Shown piece by piece: positions 27,612 to 36,512 of a stretch of DNA of 64,000 nucleotides; positions within the stretch are counted from its first letter, which is position 1; every line of letters begins with the position of its first letter. This DNA is from Skeletonema tropicum (lineage: Eukaryota; Bacillariophyta; Thalassiosirophyceae; Thalassiosirales; Thalassiosiraceae), in the NCBI GenBank assembly GCA_037178625.1, contig CM074137.1, positions 2,046,001-2,110,000 of the forward strand. Direction: 5' to 3'. The notes beneath the pieces are model-generated. The model worked only from the letters and a program-made list of their open reading frames with translations, searched no databases and had not been told where the DNA came from. The position numbers were made by a program, and so were the translations under genes.

Positions 27612-28662
27612 TTCTTCCGCACGACGTCTCGACGGTGACGACAATCAACAAGTCGACTACAGCTGGGTAGCCAACTACTCACTCAAATTCCAAGGATGTC
27701 ACACTACACCCCAATGGAACGAAGATGCCAACGACGGCGGCGACGACGAGGGCGATATCAAACTCACCAACCTCAACCTAGTCCGCTTCCGCCTCTGCCC
27801 CACCAACACCTGCGCCACCGATAGTGCCTACGGCTGCAAATCCGGCTATGGCGACTACATCATCTCCATGGACACTTATCTGCAATCCTATCTAGATGCA
27901 GTCCAACAAGATCAAGATTACAATTGTGAATACGCCCGTAGTAACGAATGTGGATGTTATAACAACAATGGCAATGGGGATGATAATTATGGAACGTTTG
28001 AGAAGTGTGAGTATGACTGTTTTATGAATAAGGGGATGGAGTATTGTGTGGACAATAATCCCTATGCAGAGGAGAACGGTGGACAGCAGCAGCAAGAGGT
28101 GGACGAGGAGTGGGATTTGATGGATATGGTGACTTGTCAGCAGTTGAATGGAGAAGCGTACTATACTGGAGCGTATTGTTCGAGTGATGGAGGATCCATT
28201 CTCATGGGGGTCTTTACAGATGATACCTGTAGCAACCTAGCCGATGTCTATGGCGGTGAAGACGTGTACACGTCCATTACTGGGAAGGAACTTCCTCATG
28301 CTCAAACGACACTGATTGGAAATGAATGCATGTCTTGTATGGAAGGAGGTGATGCCAATTACAATGATCAACAGGATGCAGATGCAGTCAAGGAGGGATG
28401 TGAGGCAATCTACCTCGAGGCAGGAAAGTGTGAACAGACTTTGAACGGTGGTGGAAGTGGCAACAACAAGGCATGTCAATTCATGGAGGGTATCAACATG
28501 GTCTACAAGGATGGTGGAATGTTCTCCAAGTCTCATTCTAGTTCGGCTGCGGGGGTGTTTATTGGGTTGTTTAGTTGTTCGTTCATTCTTCTCTCGACGT
28601 ATGCGTTTTATTTGAAGAGTAAGCTTGATCGTGCCAAGGTTCAGCTTGTGGATGACATGTAG
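27612..28662 (+). pseudogene. Cys-rich membrane protein copy 11, 5'-truncated, right edge of array
   Basis: Intact truncated frame, first Met at 27868. The repeat continues 178 bases past the stop to 28840 and then passes into single-copy DNA. This copy therefore probably keeps the original 3' flank of the ancestral gene, while copy 1 keeps the original 5' end. Confidence 0.7.
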
Positions 28663-28921
28663 ATGGTTGTATGGTGTGTGAGAGTGAGAGGACGGAGGAT
28701 GGTTGATACATATTAGTATTAGCGCGGACCTCAGAGGAGAGTCTGCAGCTGCTAGATAGATAAGAGTTTGCCAAGAGGGATTAATCGATGGCAAGTAATA
28801 TAATATATGTTGTTTAGGTTTTACTAAAGTAGTCATTCTAATTTCAGTGAATGAGATAGAGTATAGAAGTTTAATCCTCACCCAATTAATATCTCGTGCC
28901 TTGAACTCTACTCAGTTTAGA

Positions 28922-29671
28922 TTATTCAAACTCTCTACTCAACACAACCGCCTGCTGCGCCGACCGATCCATCATTCTCCACAACTGATGCCCCTCAATA
29001 GCATCCTTCCCCCCATCTCCAACTTCATGACTGGTACCTACCAATTCAGTCCCTCGATTTGTCTGAACAACAGTTATACTCGATGTCATGATAATTTTCC
29101 CACTCTCTTTTTCCACTTCATTAATTAGAATTGTATCTGGTGCAATCTCGGATAGCTTCATGACAATGAGTCCATTTTCGACTGGATTCAACGTCATGGC
29201 ACCCTCTCCATTATTATTTGTTCGTTCGCCTTGCATGACAACTTGTCTAGTTTGACCATTTGGAAATGTCAAAAAGCTCGATAGAGTTAATTTGTTGTCG
29301 GCACTGATTTCGTATTTGACTCCACCGTGTAGTTTGAGGTTGGTGGCATGTTGTAATTTTGAATTGATGTATCGGCAGGATCCTGTCCATTCTTTGCCGG
29401 CTATTTTGCTGATTACTGGGTATAATGATGTTGCTGATGATGTTGTTGATGATGATATAGTGCCCTTTTGAAAATCGGCTTCATCATCGCTCATGTAGAG
29501 TTGAGTACGTATGTAGTTGTTTTTGGTGCTGCTGTTGATGATGCATCTTTGTAATGTATCAGTGCTTAGATTGAGAGCAGATCGAAGCGCTGGCTGCGGT
29601 GCAAATCCCAGCACAGATGAGCAGCAGAGGAGTAGGAGAGAAGACAGGTAGATCTCAATGTGGATCATCAT
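28922..29671 (-). CDS. plastid-targeted protein with possible lipocalin-like domain
   Basis: The 249-residue product starts with a hydrophobic signal peptide (residues 1-22) ending in LG-FAP. This fits the diatom rule that Phe follows the signal cleavage site of nuclear-encoded plastid proteins. A Ser/Thr-rich, acid-poor stretch (24-60) would be the transit peptide. The mature part (about 90-235) alternates short polar and hydrophobic segments like a small beta-barrel, with WTGSCRYI near its start and EGHQLWRM near its end. I think of lipocalin-like plastid proteins (DUF3598/CpcS type), but this is a guess from the pattern. Plastid location is the firmest claim. It converges on the end of array 1 and lies downstream of the zinc-binding gene on the same strand. 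Confidence 0.75.
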   Translation of the reverse strand: MMIHIEIYLSSLLLLCCSSVLGFAPQPALRSALNLSTDTLQRCIINSSTKNNYIRTQLYMSDDEADFQKGTISSSTTSSATSLYPVISKIAGKEWTGSCRYINSKLQHATNLKLHGGVKYEISADNKLTLSSFLTFPNGQTRQVVMQGERTNNNGEGAMTLNPVENGLIVMKLSEIAPDTILINEVEKESGKIIMTSSITVVQTNRGTELVGTSHEVGDGGKDAIEGHQLWRMMDRSAQQAVVLSREFE

Positions 29672-29761
29672 CGGATGGGCTTGATATGGTTTTGATAGAG
29701 AGCAGCTTTAGAGAGAGAGTTACCAGCAATGAGGCGGCGAAAGGATGGATCTCGACGAGCC

Positions 29762-29969
29762 GCCAAGTGCGTTGCCCCAATAATTTCTATGATGGAATTA
29801 GTATGAAAAAATGAATTCAGATTCAAAAATGAATCCTCGTTCCCCCACCTTCTGAAGATGGCGATGCTGCATGCAATCAAAGCTCAATTCGTTGCATGTA
29901 ATGTTCATTGTCTCTTGGAGTATTGAATTGAAATATTGACCTGCAAATCTCTTGCAGAGGAATCATCTT
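29762..29969 (-). repeat. duplicated 5'-flank segment, copy a
   Basis: This 208-base segment upstream of the plastid gene is a diverged copy of 30972-31230. Both begin with GCCAAGTGCGTTGCCCCAA and end with GAATCATCTT (plus strand), with shared blocks such as CTCAATTCGTTGCATGTAAT and TTGAATTGAAATATTGACCT. Copy a is about 50 bases shorter. It holds no gene. Confidence 0.85.
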
Positions 29970-30041
29970 AAAACTGGTTGTTGAATTACACAAAACACAA
30001 AACTATAATATGTAAATACTGCAAATAGATTGATGATAAAG

Positions 30042-30967
30042 TCACCACGCATCTGCTTCTTCTTCTTCTTCGTAATAGTCCTCGCAGCCGTCCCCCTCAC
30101 ACCTTGCACCCTTATGCTTACAATTTGTACAGTAGTACACGAAGAACCCTCCAGTGAATGCATCCGCCTCCGTGCAGAGGAAATATTCAGAGCAACTTTC
30201 ACACATTGAAGCCATTTCTCTCCAAGCTGCTTGATGCATTCCTTGCAAGATACCTCACCGCATTCATCACACTTACAATAGCACGACGTCTTATATAACT
30301 GGCATACTGTTCTCTGGCAGTGTTGACATTTCTTCTTCCGTAGAGCAAGATCAGCTTCAGGATGCCAAGAGTTGTCGGATGCAACACTACTGCTACTCTT
30401 GCTTTCGTCCGATCTATCATCATCGATCATAGCCCGCCGCCTTTCGAAAATTTCTGCGGCTCGAGATATATCTATTGCTGGTATATCCAACTTCTTGTTC
30501 TTCTTCTCGCACTTGGGACAGTGATACTCCTTGCATATCGGACACATGAATCCCTTGCCAGAGGCAATGCAGGAAGTGCACCACTTCATGATGTCATCAT
30601 TAGACGTACCACCACCATCGTCCTTGGAGCGACACAAATCTCCTCTAGAACACTCTTTGACTCCGTGTTTCACTTTACATTCAAAGCAGGATGATGATGA
30701 TGTTGAAGCAGTAGTTTTGTGTTCCTCAACTGATGAACTTGGCCGGCTGATATTATCATGGTCATGATGGTCCCCCTCAACATTGTACTCACTGGGATTC
30801 GATGTTTCTTCTTCGGTCTTTGCCTTTTTCTTCGGTGGTTGCGCCGAGAGGAGTTGTTCAGCCATGTTCGTTGTCCTAATTCTCTGCTTTCGTCTGGTGG
30901 ACACAGCTTCAAGTGTCAAGTGCTTCTTCGTGGTTCCCGTGGTTGATTGATGGATCATCGACTTCAT
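30042..30967 (-). CDS. nuclear-type cysteine-rich zinc-binding protein, apparent frameshift
   Basis: The chosen start (30967) has an A-rich context and lies just inside the edge of the duplicated promoter segment; the frame is open upstream to 31150, but that part is promoter repeat. The N-terminal region is basic, with a nuclear-localisation-like PPKKKAK. Then come Cys clusters typical of zinc fingers: CFECKVKHGVKEC, WCTSC...CPICKEYHCPKC, and KKCQHCQRTVC...CYCKCDECGEVSCKEC. After IKQLGEK the Cys pattern continues only in another frame (CESCSEYFLC...YCTNCKHKGARC, then an acidic tail ending at 30042). One extra A in the AAA run at 30214-30216 would join them, so a one-base error or a recent mutation is likely. 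In the unshifted frame the protein runs on to 29963 with a non-conserved tail. The molecular function is not recognised. Confidence 0.6.
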
Positions 30968-30971
30968 TTTT

Positions 30972-31230
30972 GCCAAGTGCGTTGCCCCAATTTCTACGTT
31001 GGAATTAGTATGAAAAAAAGATTTCAGCTGATTCAAAAAATGAATCTTCGTTCGCGGTTCGCGTTCCCCCACCTTGTTGAAGATGATGCTGTTTGCAAAC
31101 AAGTTCTTTGTTGTATCACAACTTCCAACTGAAAGCTCAATTCGTTGCATGTAATGTTCCTTGCCCTGCTCATGGAGTACTTATTGAATTGAAATATTGA
31201 CCTGCAAATCACTTGCAAAGGAATCATCTT
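30972..31230 (-). repeat. duplicated 5'-flank segment, copy b
   Basis: Partner of 29762-29969. It lies immediately upstream of the zinc-binding gene and in the divergent gap to the NADH kinase gene. Relative to copy a it has extra blocks, including TTCGCGGTTCGCGTT near 31052. Two neighbouring minus-strand genes thus share homologous upstream DNA. Confidence 0.85.
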
Positions 31231-31283
31231 TGAGCTTGATCGAGCAAGCCGTGACAGCTGTCTATTACATTACTGCTCCTCCC

Positions 31284-31294
31284 TATATAAATAA
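31284..31294 (+). promoter_or_regulatory. TATA box of the NADH kinase gene
   Basis: TATATAAATAA lies 28 bases before the ATG at 31322 (38 from its first base). This fits a TATA box with a very short leader. Confidence 0.45.
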
Positions 31295-31321
31295 ACATAC
31301 TCGCCAACTAACAACAAAATA

Positions 31322-32648
31322 ATGTCGTCGTCAACACCATCCTTCCGTCGCCTCCTAGTAGTAATCAAACAAACCGCCTACGAGGAATACTCCCAACTTC
31401 GATTACGCGGCCAGGCCCCCAAGGCACTGCGGTGGAAGCGTCTCGAATCACGGTTCCACACCCATCAACAATGTGTCAATGATTTAGTGGACATTTTAAA
31501 GAGGAACAATTTGCCATTTTCATGTGTGAATCGGGTAGAGTTGGACAGGCAACATTTGGCCGATGTGGATTTGGTGATTGCTGTTGGGGGGGATGGGACG
31601 TGTCTTTCGGCTGCGCATTTTTTGGATCATGTGAGTTTTTGCTCTCGTTGCTCCTCTTAATTGTTGTTGTTGTAGATGGATTCTGATCGTGGTGTATGTG
31701 TTTGCTCAATCGAAATGAATACTCACAATCGTATATTATTTGATGCACTCTCTTTTGTTACAGGGGACTATTCCGTTGTTAGGGATCAATTCGGATCCAA
31801 TGTCGGAGGAACTCAAGTGAGTGAATTCAGCATGAAGTTGTATGAATTTTTATAATATGTGATCAAATGTATATCATCTACCATCTCCCAATTTCATCCT
31901 GTACCTCACACCACCATCACTCAACTCATTTGTTTCGAATAGGATTGTAAAGAAGAAAAAGACCGATGAGCGTACATCCCACGGAGCTCTATGTGCCTGC
32001 ACCTCAGCAAATATGAAGGGCAAACTCCCACGAATTTTACACGGGGGAGGAATACTCAGCACCCGAACTCGGATCCAATGTATTGTCAAATCGACTTTTA
32101 GTGAAACACGGCTCGTGCCAGCATTGAATGATTTATTAATTGCGAATCCCAGTCCGGCGGCTGTGAGTCGATTTCGGATGGGTTGGTTGAAGCGAGTGAA
32201 TGAGCCAGTGGTGCAATCACTTGGTAGTATGACGGATCCAAGCTACCTTCCAAAATCACAATATGGCACTGTCACTCGATTTGGTGGGAATTTATACGAT
32301 GTGGACAACAGTTTGAACGTTTGGTCATCCGGACTATGGGTATCGACAGGAACAGGCTCCTCCGCTGCCATGGCCGCTGCGGGGGGGATGCCCATGGACG
32401 TCACATCGGATAATTTACAATACCTCATCCGAGAGCACATGATTGAGAATGCAGTCAATAAGGATGAAATGAAAGATCAGAACAATGGATTATTGAAGAA
32501 GGGCGAGAAATTGCATTTACGGTGGAACTCTCAGAAAGGTCGCATATTCATCGATGGATCACATTTGTATCACAATCTGGAATTGGGTGATGAGATTTTG
32601 ATAGATGCGGATGCTCCACCACTTGCTTTGTTCACACGTGATGATTGA
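31322..32648 (+). CDS. NADH/NAD kinase, plant NADK3-like (three exons)
   Basis: Exons are 31322-31630, 31764-31816 and 31943-32648. Both introns start GTGAGT and end in AG (133 and 126 bases), giving 355 residues. The enzyme phosphorylates NAD(H) to NADP(H) with ATP. The kinase hallmark GGDGT is at 89-93, followed by GINSDP (110-115), the NDLLIANPSPAAVSRF block (about 183-198), and the Gly/Ser-rich SSGLWVSTGTGSSAAM loop (about 249-264). The C-terminal IDG...LGDEILIDADAP pattern matches the plant peroxisomal/cytosolic NADH kinase NADK3 better than bacterial NadK or plastid NADK2. No obvious targeting peptide is present. Exon phases join cleanly, and the GGDGT and INSDP motifs fall on either side of intron 1. 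It is transcribed divergently from the zinc-binding gene. Confidence 0.9.
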
Positions 32649-32854
32649 CTGACTGACTTGAGCTCGGTTTGGTCGGTACATTCTAGAGTTGATGCATCAC
32701 ATGCTTGATAATAAATATCACCCCTTACTTTATTTTCTGCGCACGACAACAACAACCGAGTACCCTGAAACACCTTTAGATGAACATTTGATATGACACT
32801 CTCTAGCAAGGTAACAGCAATCCAAGAAGGGAATAGTCATGAATGATGCACTGG

Positions 32855-33207
32855 TCACACTCCTTCTTCGGCTACTTCGACTTTGGCAACAACTTCTGGA
32901 TTGCCGCCAGCATCAGCAAGAACTTCAAAAACTTTCTCAAATCGTTGAGAGAAGTATCCCCATCGGGCAATGTTTTATGATCTGCTCTCTGTTTTGATAG
33001 CTACTACAGTGAGTGATGACAAATACAAATAGACTTGAATCATATCGGTCTAGCTGACTATGTACATCACCATCAAGCTAACGACTTCAGTATCATTACT
33101 GCGTCTGCGTCTGCTCCTGCTCCTGCTCCTGTCTTGCAATCTGGATTTGGATTTGGAACTGCTCTCGAGAGGATTCTGTTCAAATGGTCAAGGTCTAGGA
33201 TTGTTTC
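32855..33207 (-). pseudogene. candidate 3' end of a spliced gene with a frameshift
   Basis: Two minus-strand coding-like stretches join across a plausible 111-base intron (GTAATG donor at 33099, AG acceptor at 32990/32989). The first, 33100-33207, reads ETILDLDHLNRILSRAV...; the second, 32855-32988, reads DHKTLPDGDTSLNDLRK and continues only after a one-base shift in the A-run at 32927-32931 as FEVLADAGGNPEVVAKVEVA to a TGA at 32855. That last part looks strongly protein-like. A 5' exon could lie in 33349-33609 (minus), but I could not fit a splice. Family not recognised. It could be a decayed gene or a real one with a base error. Confidence 0.35.
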
Positions 33208-34572
33208 CTGGCAAAGATAATGTCACTAATGGGATTGCAACAACGCATTTTGACAGCTACAGAGTATCTGCAATTGGGCTTATGCGCTCATCGTTTTTAC
33301 TCAGCTTGGAACAGGTCCACCTAAAGATAAAGAGATCTGCGTAATCAATTATAAGTGAAGAGAATTTGATGGATACACTGATCCACACATCGGCGATCGA
33401 TGCTCTGATTCGATGCTGTACCTGTGTATAGGTGCATGAGGCGCACAGAGACAGAGGCAGATGCTTGGACTCATCCAAGCTTTGCCCGTGCTTTGGCTTT
33501 GGAGGTCAAACAGCGTATCAATTGCTGCGTCCTCGTCCTGGCTACTGCTGGAATCAGAAGGCAGCTGCTGCCATACCTCCTGACATGATATCGAGGTCTC
33601 TCGTTGCATTCAATCTGAGTCTACTTCGTTCATATGTGTGCTCGGATATTTTCGTCTGATAGATTCGGTATGGTGAATTGGTCAAGCTTTTGTCGTTGCT
33701 TGTCTTTGTCTTTGTCCGCACTTAAAGATGATAACTGGCATTATCGTCTAGCTTTGATGCTCAAGCTCCACAGAATCAGTCATCTATAGAGGCAAGGCAG
33801 GGGTCGTTCTCTTTCTCTTCCAAGAAGCCCAGTCCCAGTTGATGGGGATGCTTCAAGTATGCAGATGATAGTGGCGAAGGTGGATCTCTCTCAAGAGCTT
33901 TCTATGATGAAGTGCCAAGATTTTAGCACGTCGCAATATACTCAATTAAACTAACCCGTTCAAAATTCACCATTGTCATTGGATAGGAGGATAGGATTAG
34001 GATATGGGATTGATGCTGGGTCCTTTGGAACGAGAATGAATACTCTATATTATTGAGATGCCTCTTCGACATTAGATGCTCCTGTTGAAATTATTTGAGG
34101 GTCTCAGGCTCAAGCCAAGCCTAGCCAGGCACGTATCTTTTCAAGATCTATCAAGATGATCTATCCAAGGTTGGTGATACGCTTTGTCTTCTTGATTTGA
34201 GGAACCCCGTCTCAATCTCGAGAAAGAGAAAGCCGAAGTCGATACCCCTATATATTTCTAGAGAGGTGCTATACTGCAAGATCCTGGATACTGTATGTAG
34301 ACTTTGTACGTGAATAGGTTTGGCGAATAATCCAGTATCCATTCATTATCCAGTTAGTATCCAGTATCCAATATCCATCTCTCTCCTTGAGAGAGCATGG
34401 TGGCGTTGTGTCGACTTTGCAACAAGACTTCATAGGAGGAATGCATCCCACCGTGTGAAAGGAAAACGTTCCAAACTTAATTTAATGCAATAGATTGGCT
34501 GAGGACGATAGGCGTTTCATAATTTTATATGAGAATACAACTACAACTCTGGAAGACCTGAAAATCAAAAGA
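33208..34572. other. gene-poor stretch
   Basis: Besides a possible minus-strand 5' exon at 33349-33609 (start MQRETSISC), I see only short overlapping frames. Near 34270 the sequence TGCAAGATCCTGGAT is the inverted counterpart of ATCCAGGATCTTGCA in array 2 (near 35640). The GTATCCA-type repeat at 34330-34378 lies beside it. Confidence 0.5.
34330..34378 (+). repeat. degenerate GTATCCA minisatellite
   Basis: Irregular repeats of (A)GTATCCA, ATATCCA and TTATCCA. The same word family makes up 35461-35586 inside array 2. Confidence 0.6.
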
Positions 34573-35271
34573 TCAGCAGACATCAAAAGGAGGGTGACCA
34601 TTCTCATAATCGTACTGGATAACTCCAACAATTGCATCGACAGCCATCCTGTGGAGCTCCATTTGATGTTCAACGCTTGTCCCATGGCGAAAGCGACCAC
34701 CGAGGATGTTGAATGCCTTCAGGCGCCAGTGAAACGTCTCTTGACGATTCTTGCACTTGCACCTGGCCAAAAACTCCTTGAAAACTTTTGCTTGTTCTTC
34801 TTTTGTCATGACAATTTTGTCTGGCTCCCCTTCATATCCACTATCTGCTACACATTTCTCATTTGCACGGACAGGAGTCCTTGAGCTGAAAGTAAAGAGC
34901 GCTGCGGTCCCATTCACATTCAGTTTTGTTTTGATCTTTCTCGCCGCCGCGGAATACTGTGATGTCATGAGTCGATGGTACCTTAGGGCCTCTGACTGAT
35001 GTAACACGAGCTTCGTATATCGCGAGAGAGAATTCATACTTAAATCCACAAGAATGTGTCTAAGTGAAAGTATAATATGGGATTGGGTGAGCGAGAGAAA
35101 GACAAAAAGATAACAGATAGGGCAGAGGAAGCAGCGACTCTTACCTTATAATCAAACCATTTTGATGATGGATCCAATCTCATCTGTTTATGACCGCAAA
35201 TTCTTCTTCATCGGCAGAGGAGGGGGCGGATGAGGCGGATGAGACACTGTCACTGTCAGTGTCAGCGTGGT
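34573..35271 (-). pseudogene. PIF/Harbinger-type (DDE_Tnp_4) transposase relic
   Basis: Read from the right: an acidic Ser-rich stretch ending ADEEEFAVINR, then, after a frame change, RLDPSSKWFDYK. An 85-base GT-AG intron follows (35060-35144), then THSCGFKYEFSLAIYEARV...PSTHDITVFRGG. After a second frame change come KCVADSGYEGEPDKIV, NRQETFHWRLKAFNILGGRFRHG and IQYDYENGHPPF to the stop at 34573. These blocks follow the order of the Harbinger DDE domain: the DxGY-type Asp (ADSGY) and the RQETFHxRLK Glu are present; the first catalytic Asp is not seen. At least two frame changes make it inactive. The left edge of array 2 (34826) cuts through it right after DSGYEG, so only this copy has the C-terminal 84 residues. 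Confidence 0.75.
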
Positions 35272-36140
35272 CTTCATGCCTCAAATTCAAATGAGTGGTA
35301 AGCCGCAGGAGGAAGTGAACTTGGCTTAACGTCATCCCGCTTATACTTGTAAGCACCTCCCTATTTATCTCTCTAGAGAGAGTAGAGATGTGCCTCTATC
35401 AATCCATCAATCTCCAATGTGTTCGGCATGTTCGTGTCAGTATTCGGTGTAACAAGATTAGGATCCAGTACAGTATTCAGTATGTATCAGTATTCAGTAT
35501 CCAGTCCAGTACATATCCAATATCCAGTATCCATTCAGTATCCATATTCATTATCCAGTATCCAGTATATATCCGTCTAGTATCCACAATCGCCAAAATG
35601 TACGTAGGTACCATAATCCGAGGTACTATACTAGTAAATCCAGGATCTTGCAGCTACAGCGGGATGCGTTTGCCAGTAGTATGGCATCGAATGTGAAAAG
35701 GGGTTGGTTGACATTGAACTCATCTCTCAAAACTCTCGACTCTCGATGGTTCTACCAATGAGAATCCAGGTGGAGTTGGTTGGGGTTATCGATCTTGGAT
35801 CTTGGTCTTGGAAACGGTAGCGTCATTTCCTACTTATGTCTCCAATCACACCCACCCTCCTGAAGTAAAACTTATTCTCTAGACATTGCCGGTTATTCTG
35901 TAGAGATAGGTTGACTAGGGTGCACCGTGTGCGAGGAAAAGAGAAGAGATAAAGCAGTTGTACATAGGCGCATGCACGCAGCCGAGGCTGAACAATGAGC
36001 GGCAACCTCAGGAAATCTTGATTTTCGAACGCCGACCCCATGCCTGCGTGAGGCAGGCGATGGGGTCAGCGGCAGATTCTTCTCACTACTCACTAACTTG
36101 AGCTAATAAAATTCTTTTCTCTAGCATTGCCTAGCCGTAT
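35272..36140. other. intergenic part of array 2 unit 1
   Basis: No gene seen. It holds a continuation of open frame upstream of the transposase relic (to about 35340), a CACTGTCACTGTCAGTGTCAG imperfect repeat at about 35246-35266, and the minisatellite at 35461-35586. An imperfect inverted repeat around GACCCCATGCC-TGCGTGA-GGCAGGCGATGGGGTC (36046-36067) can form a hairpin. Confidence 0.5.
35461..35586 (+). repeat. degenerate GTATCCA/GTATTCA minisatellite
   Basis: About 125 bases composed mostly of variants of CAGTATCCA, CAGTATTCA and ATATCCA. Repeated in units 2-4 at 42501, 48151 and 53801 onward. Confidence 0.7.
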
Positions 36141-36357
36141 GTTAGAAATGATAAAGTCACTGTCCCAGTAATCGATTACTGGGACAGTGACTTTATCATT
36201 TCTAACATAATGCAAGTCACCAGTTCGAGTCCAGCGAGGTAAAAAGCCTCTATTTCCCACCTAGAGAGAGGTATGGATAAGAGGAAATACTACTGCGGGT
36301 AGGCGGACTTAGGAGATAAAGATCGATTACTGGGACAGTGACTTTATCATTTCTAAC
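36141..36357. mobile_element. MITE-like element with 66 bp perfect palindrome (unit 1)
   Basis: The left arm 36141-36173 starts GTTAGAAATGATAAAGTCAC and ends CCCAGTAATC. Its exact reverse complement follows at once (36174-36206), and a third copy of the right arm lies at 36325-36357. The whole can be read as a 217-base element with 33-base terminal inverted repeats that gained an extra right arm beside the left one. I could not find a target duplication. The interior holds a lone GTTCGAGTCC (36223-36232). It has no coding capacity, and any mobilising transposase is unknown. Confidence 0.6.
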
Positions 36358-36512
36358 AATTACAAATGAGTCAGTTGTACGATTCGAAACGATAGGGTGC
36401 CAAAAGAATCGCTGTAACATTTGGGTGACGATATCCCTACGGTTTTTTGTGCGTATTTTTATCGCAAGAAGAAATGGCGGGAGGAAAAAAAAACCGCACT
36501 TAGAAAGAGTAA

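Larger units (their letters stand above)
309..28840 (+). repeat. tandem array 1, 2.73 kb unit, 10.45 copies
   Basis: Unit starts are at 309, 3039, 5769, 8500, 11231, 13961, 16691, 19422, 22152, 24882 and 27612; the last copy stops at 28840. Periods are 2730 or 2731 bases. The unit consists of a gene segment (1229 bases, residue 33 of the Cys-rich protein to 178 bases past its stop) and a 1501-base spacer. The array is eleven gene segments alternating with ten spacers, which accounts for its length once four one-base indels are counted. All units point the same way. I saw no inverted terminal repeats at the ends. Confidence 0.97.

Noticed and set aside
309..28840. Array 1 as centromeric or other structural satellite
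   Set aside because: The unit contains a preserved protein-coding frame and is far longer than a typical satellite monomer; copy number is low.
34330..35586. GTATCCA repeats as a CRISPR array
   Set aside because: Repeats are short, irregular and adjacent, without spacers; the DNA is eukaryotic.
36215..36245. tRNA-like GTTCGAGTCC (B-box) inside the MITE-like element
   Set aside because: Flanking bases cannot pair as a T-stem, and no A-box or acceptor stem is visible; at most a decayed tRNA-derived piece.
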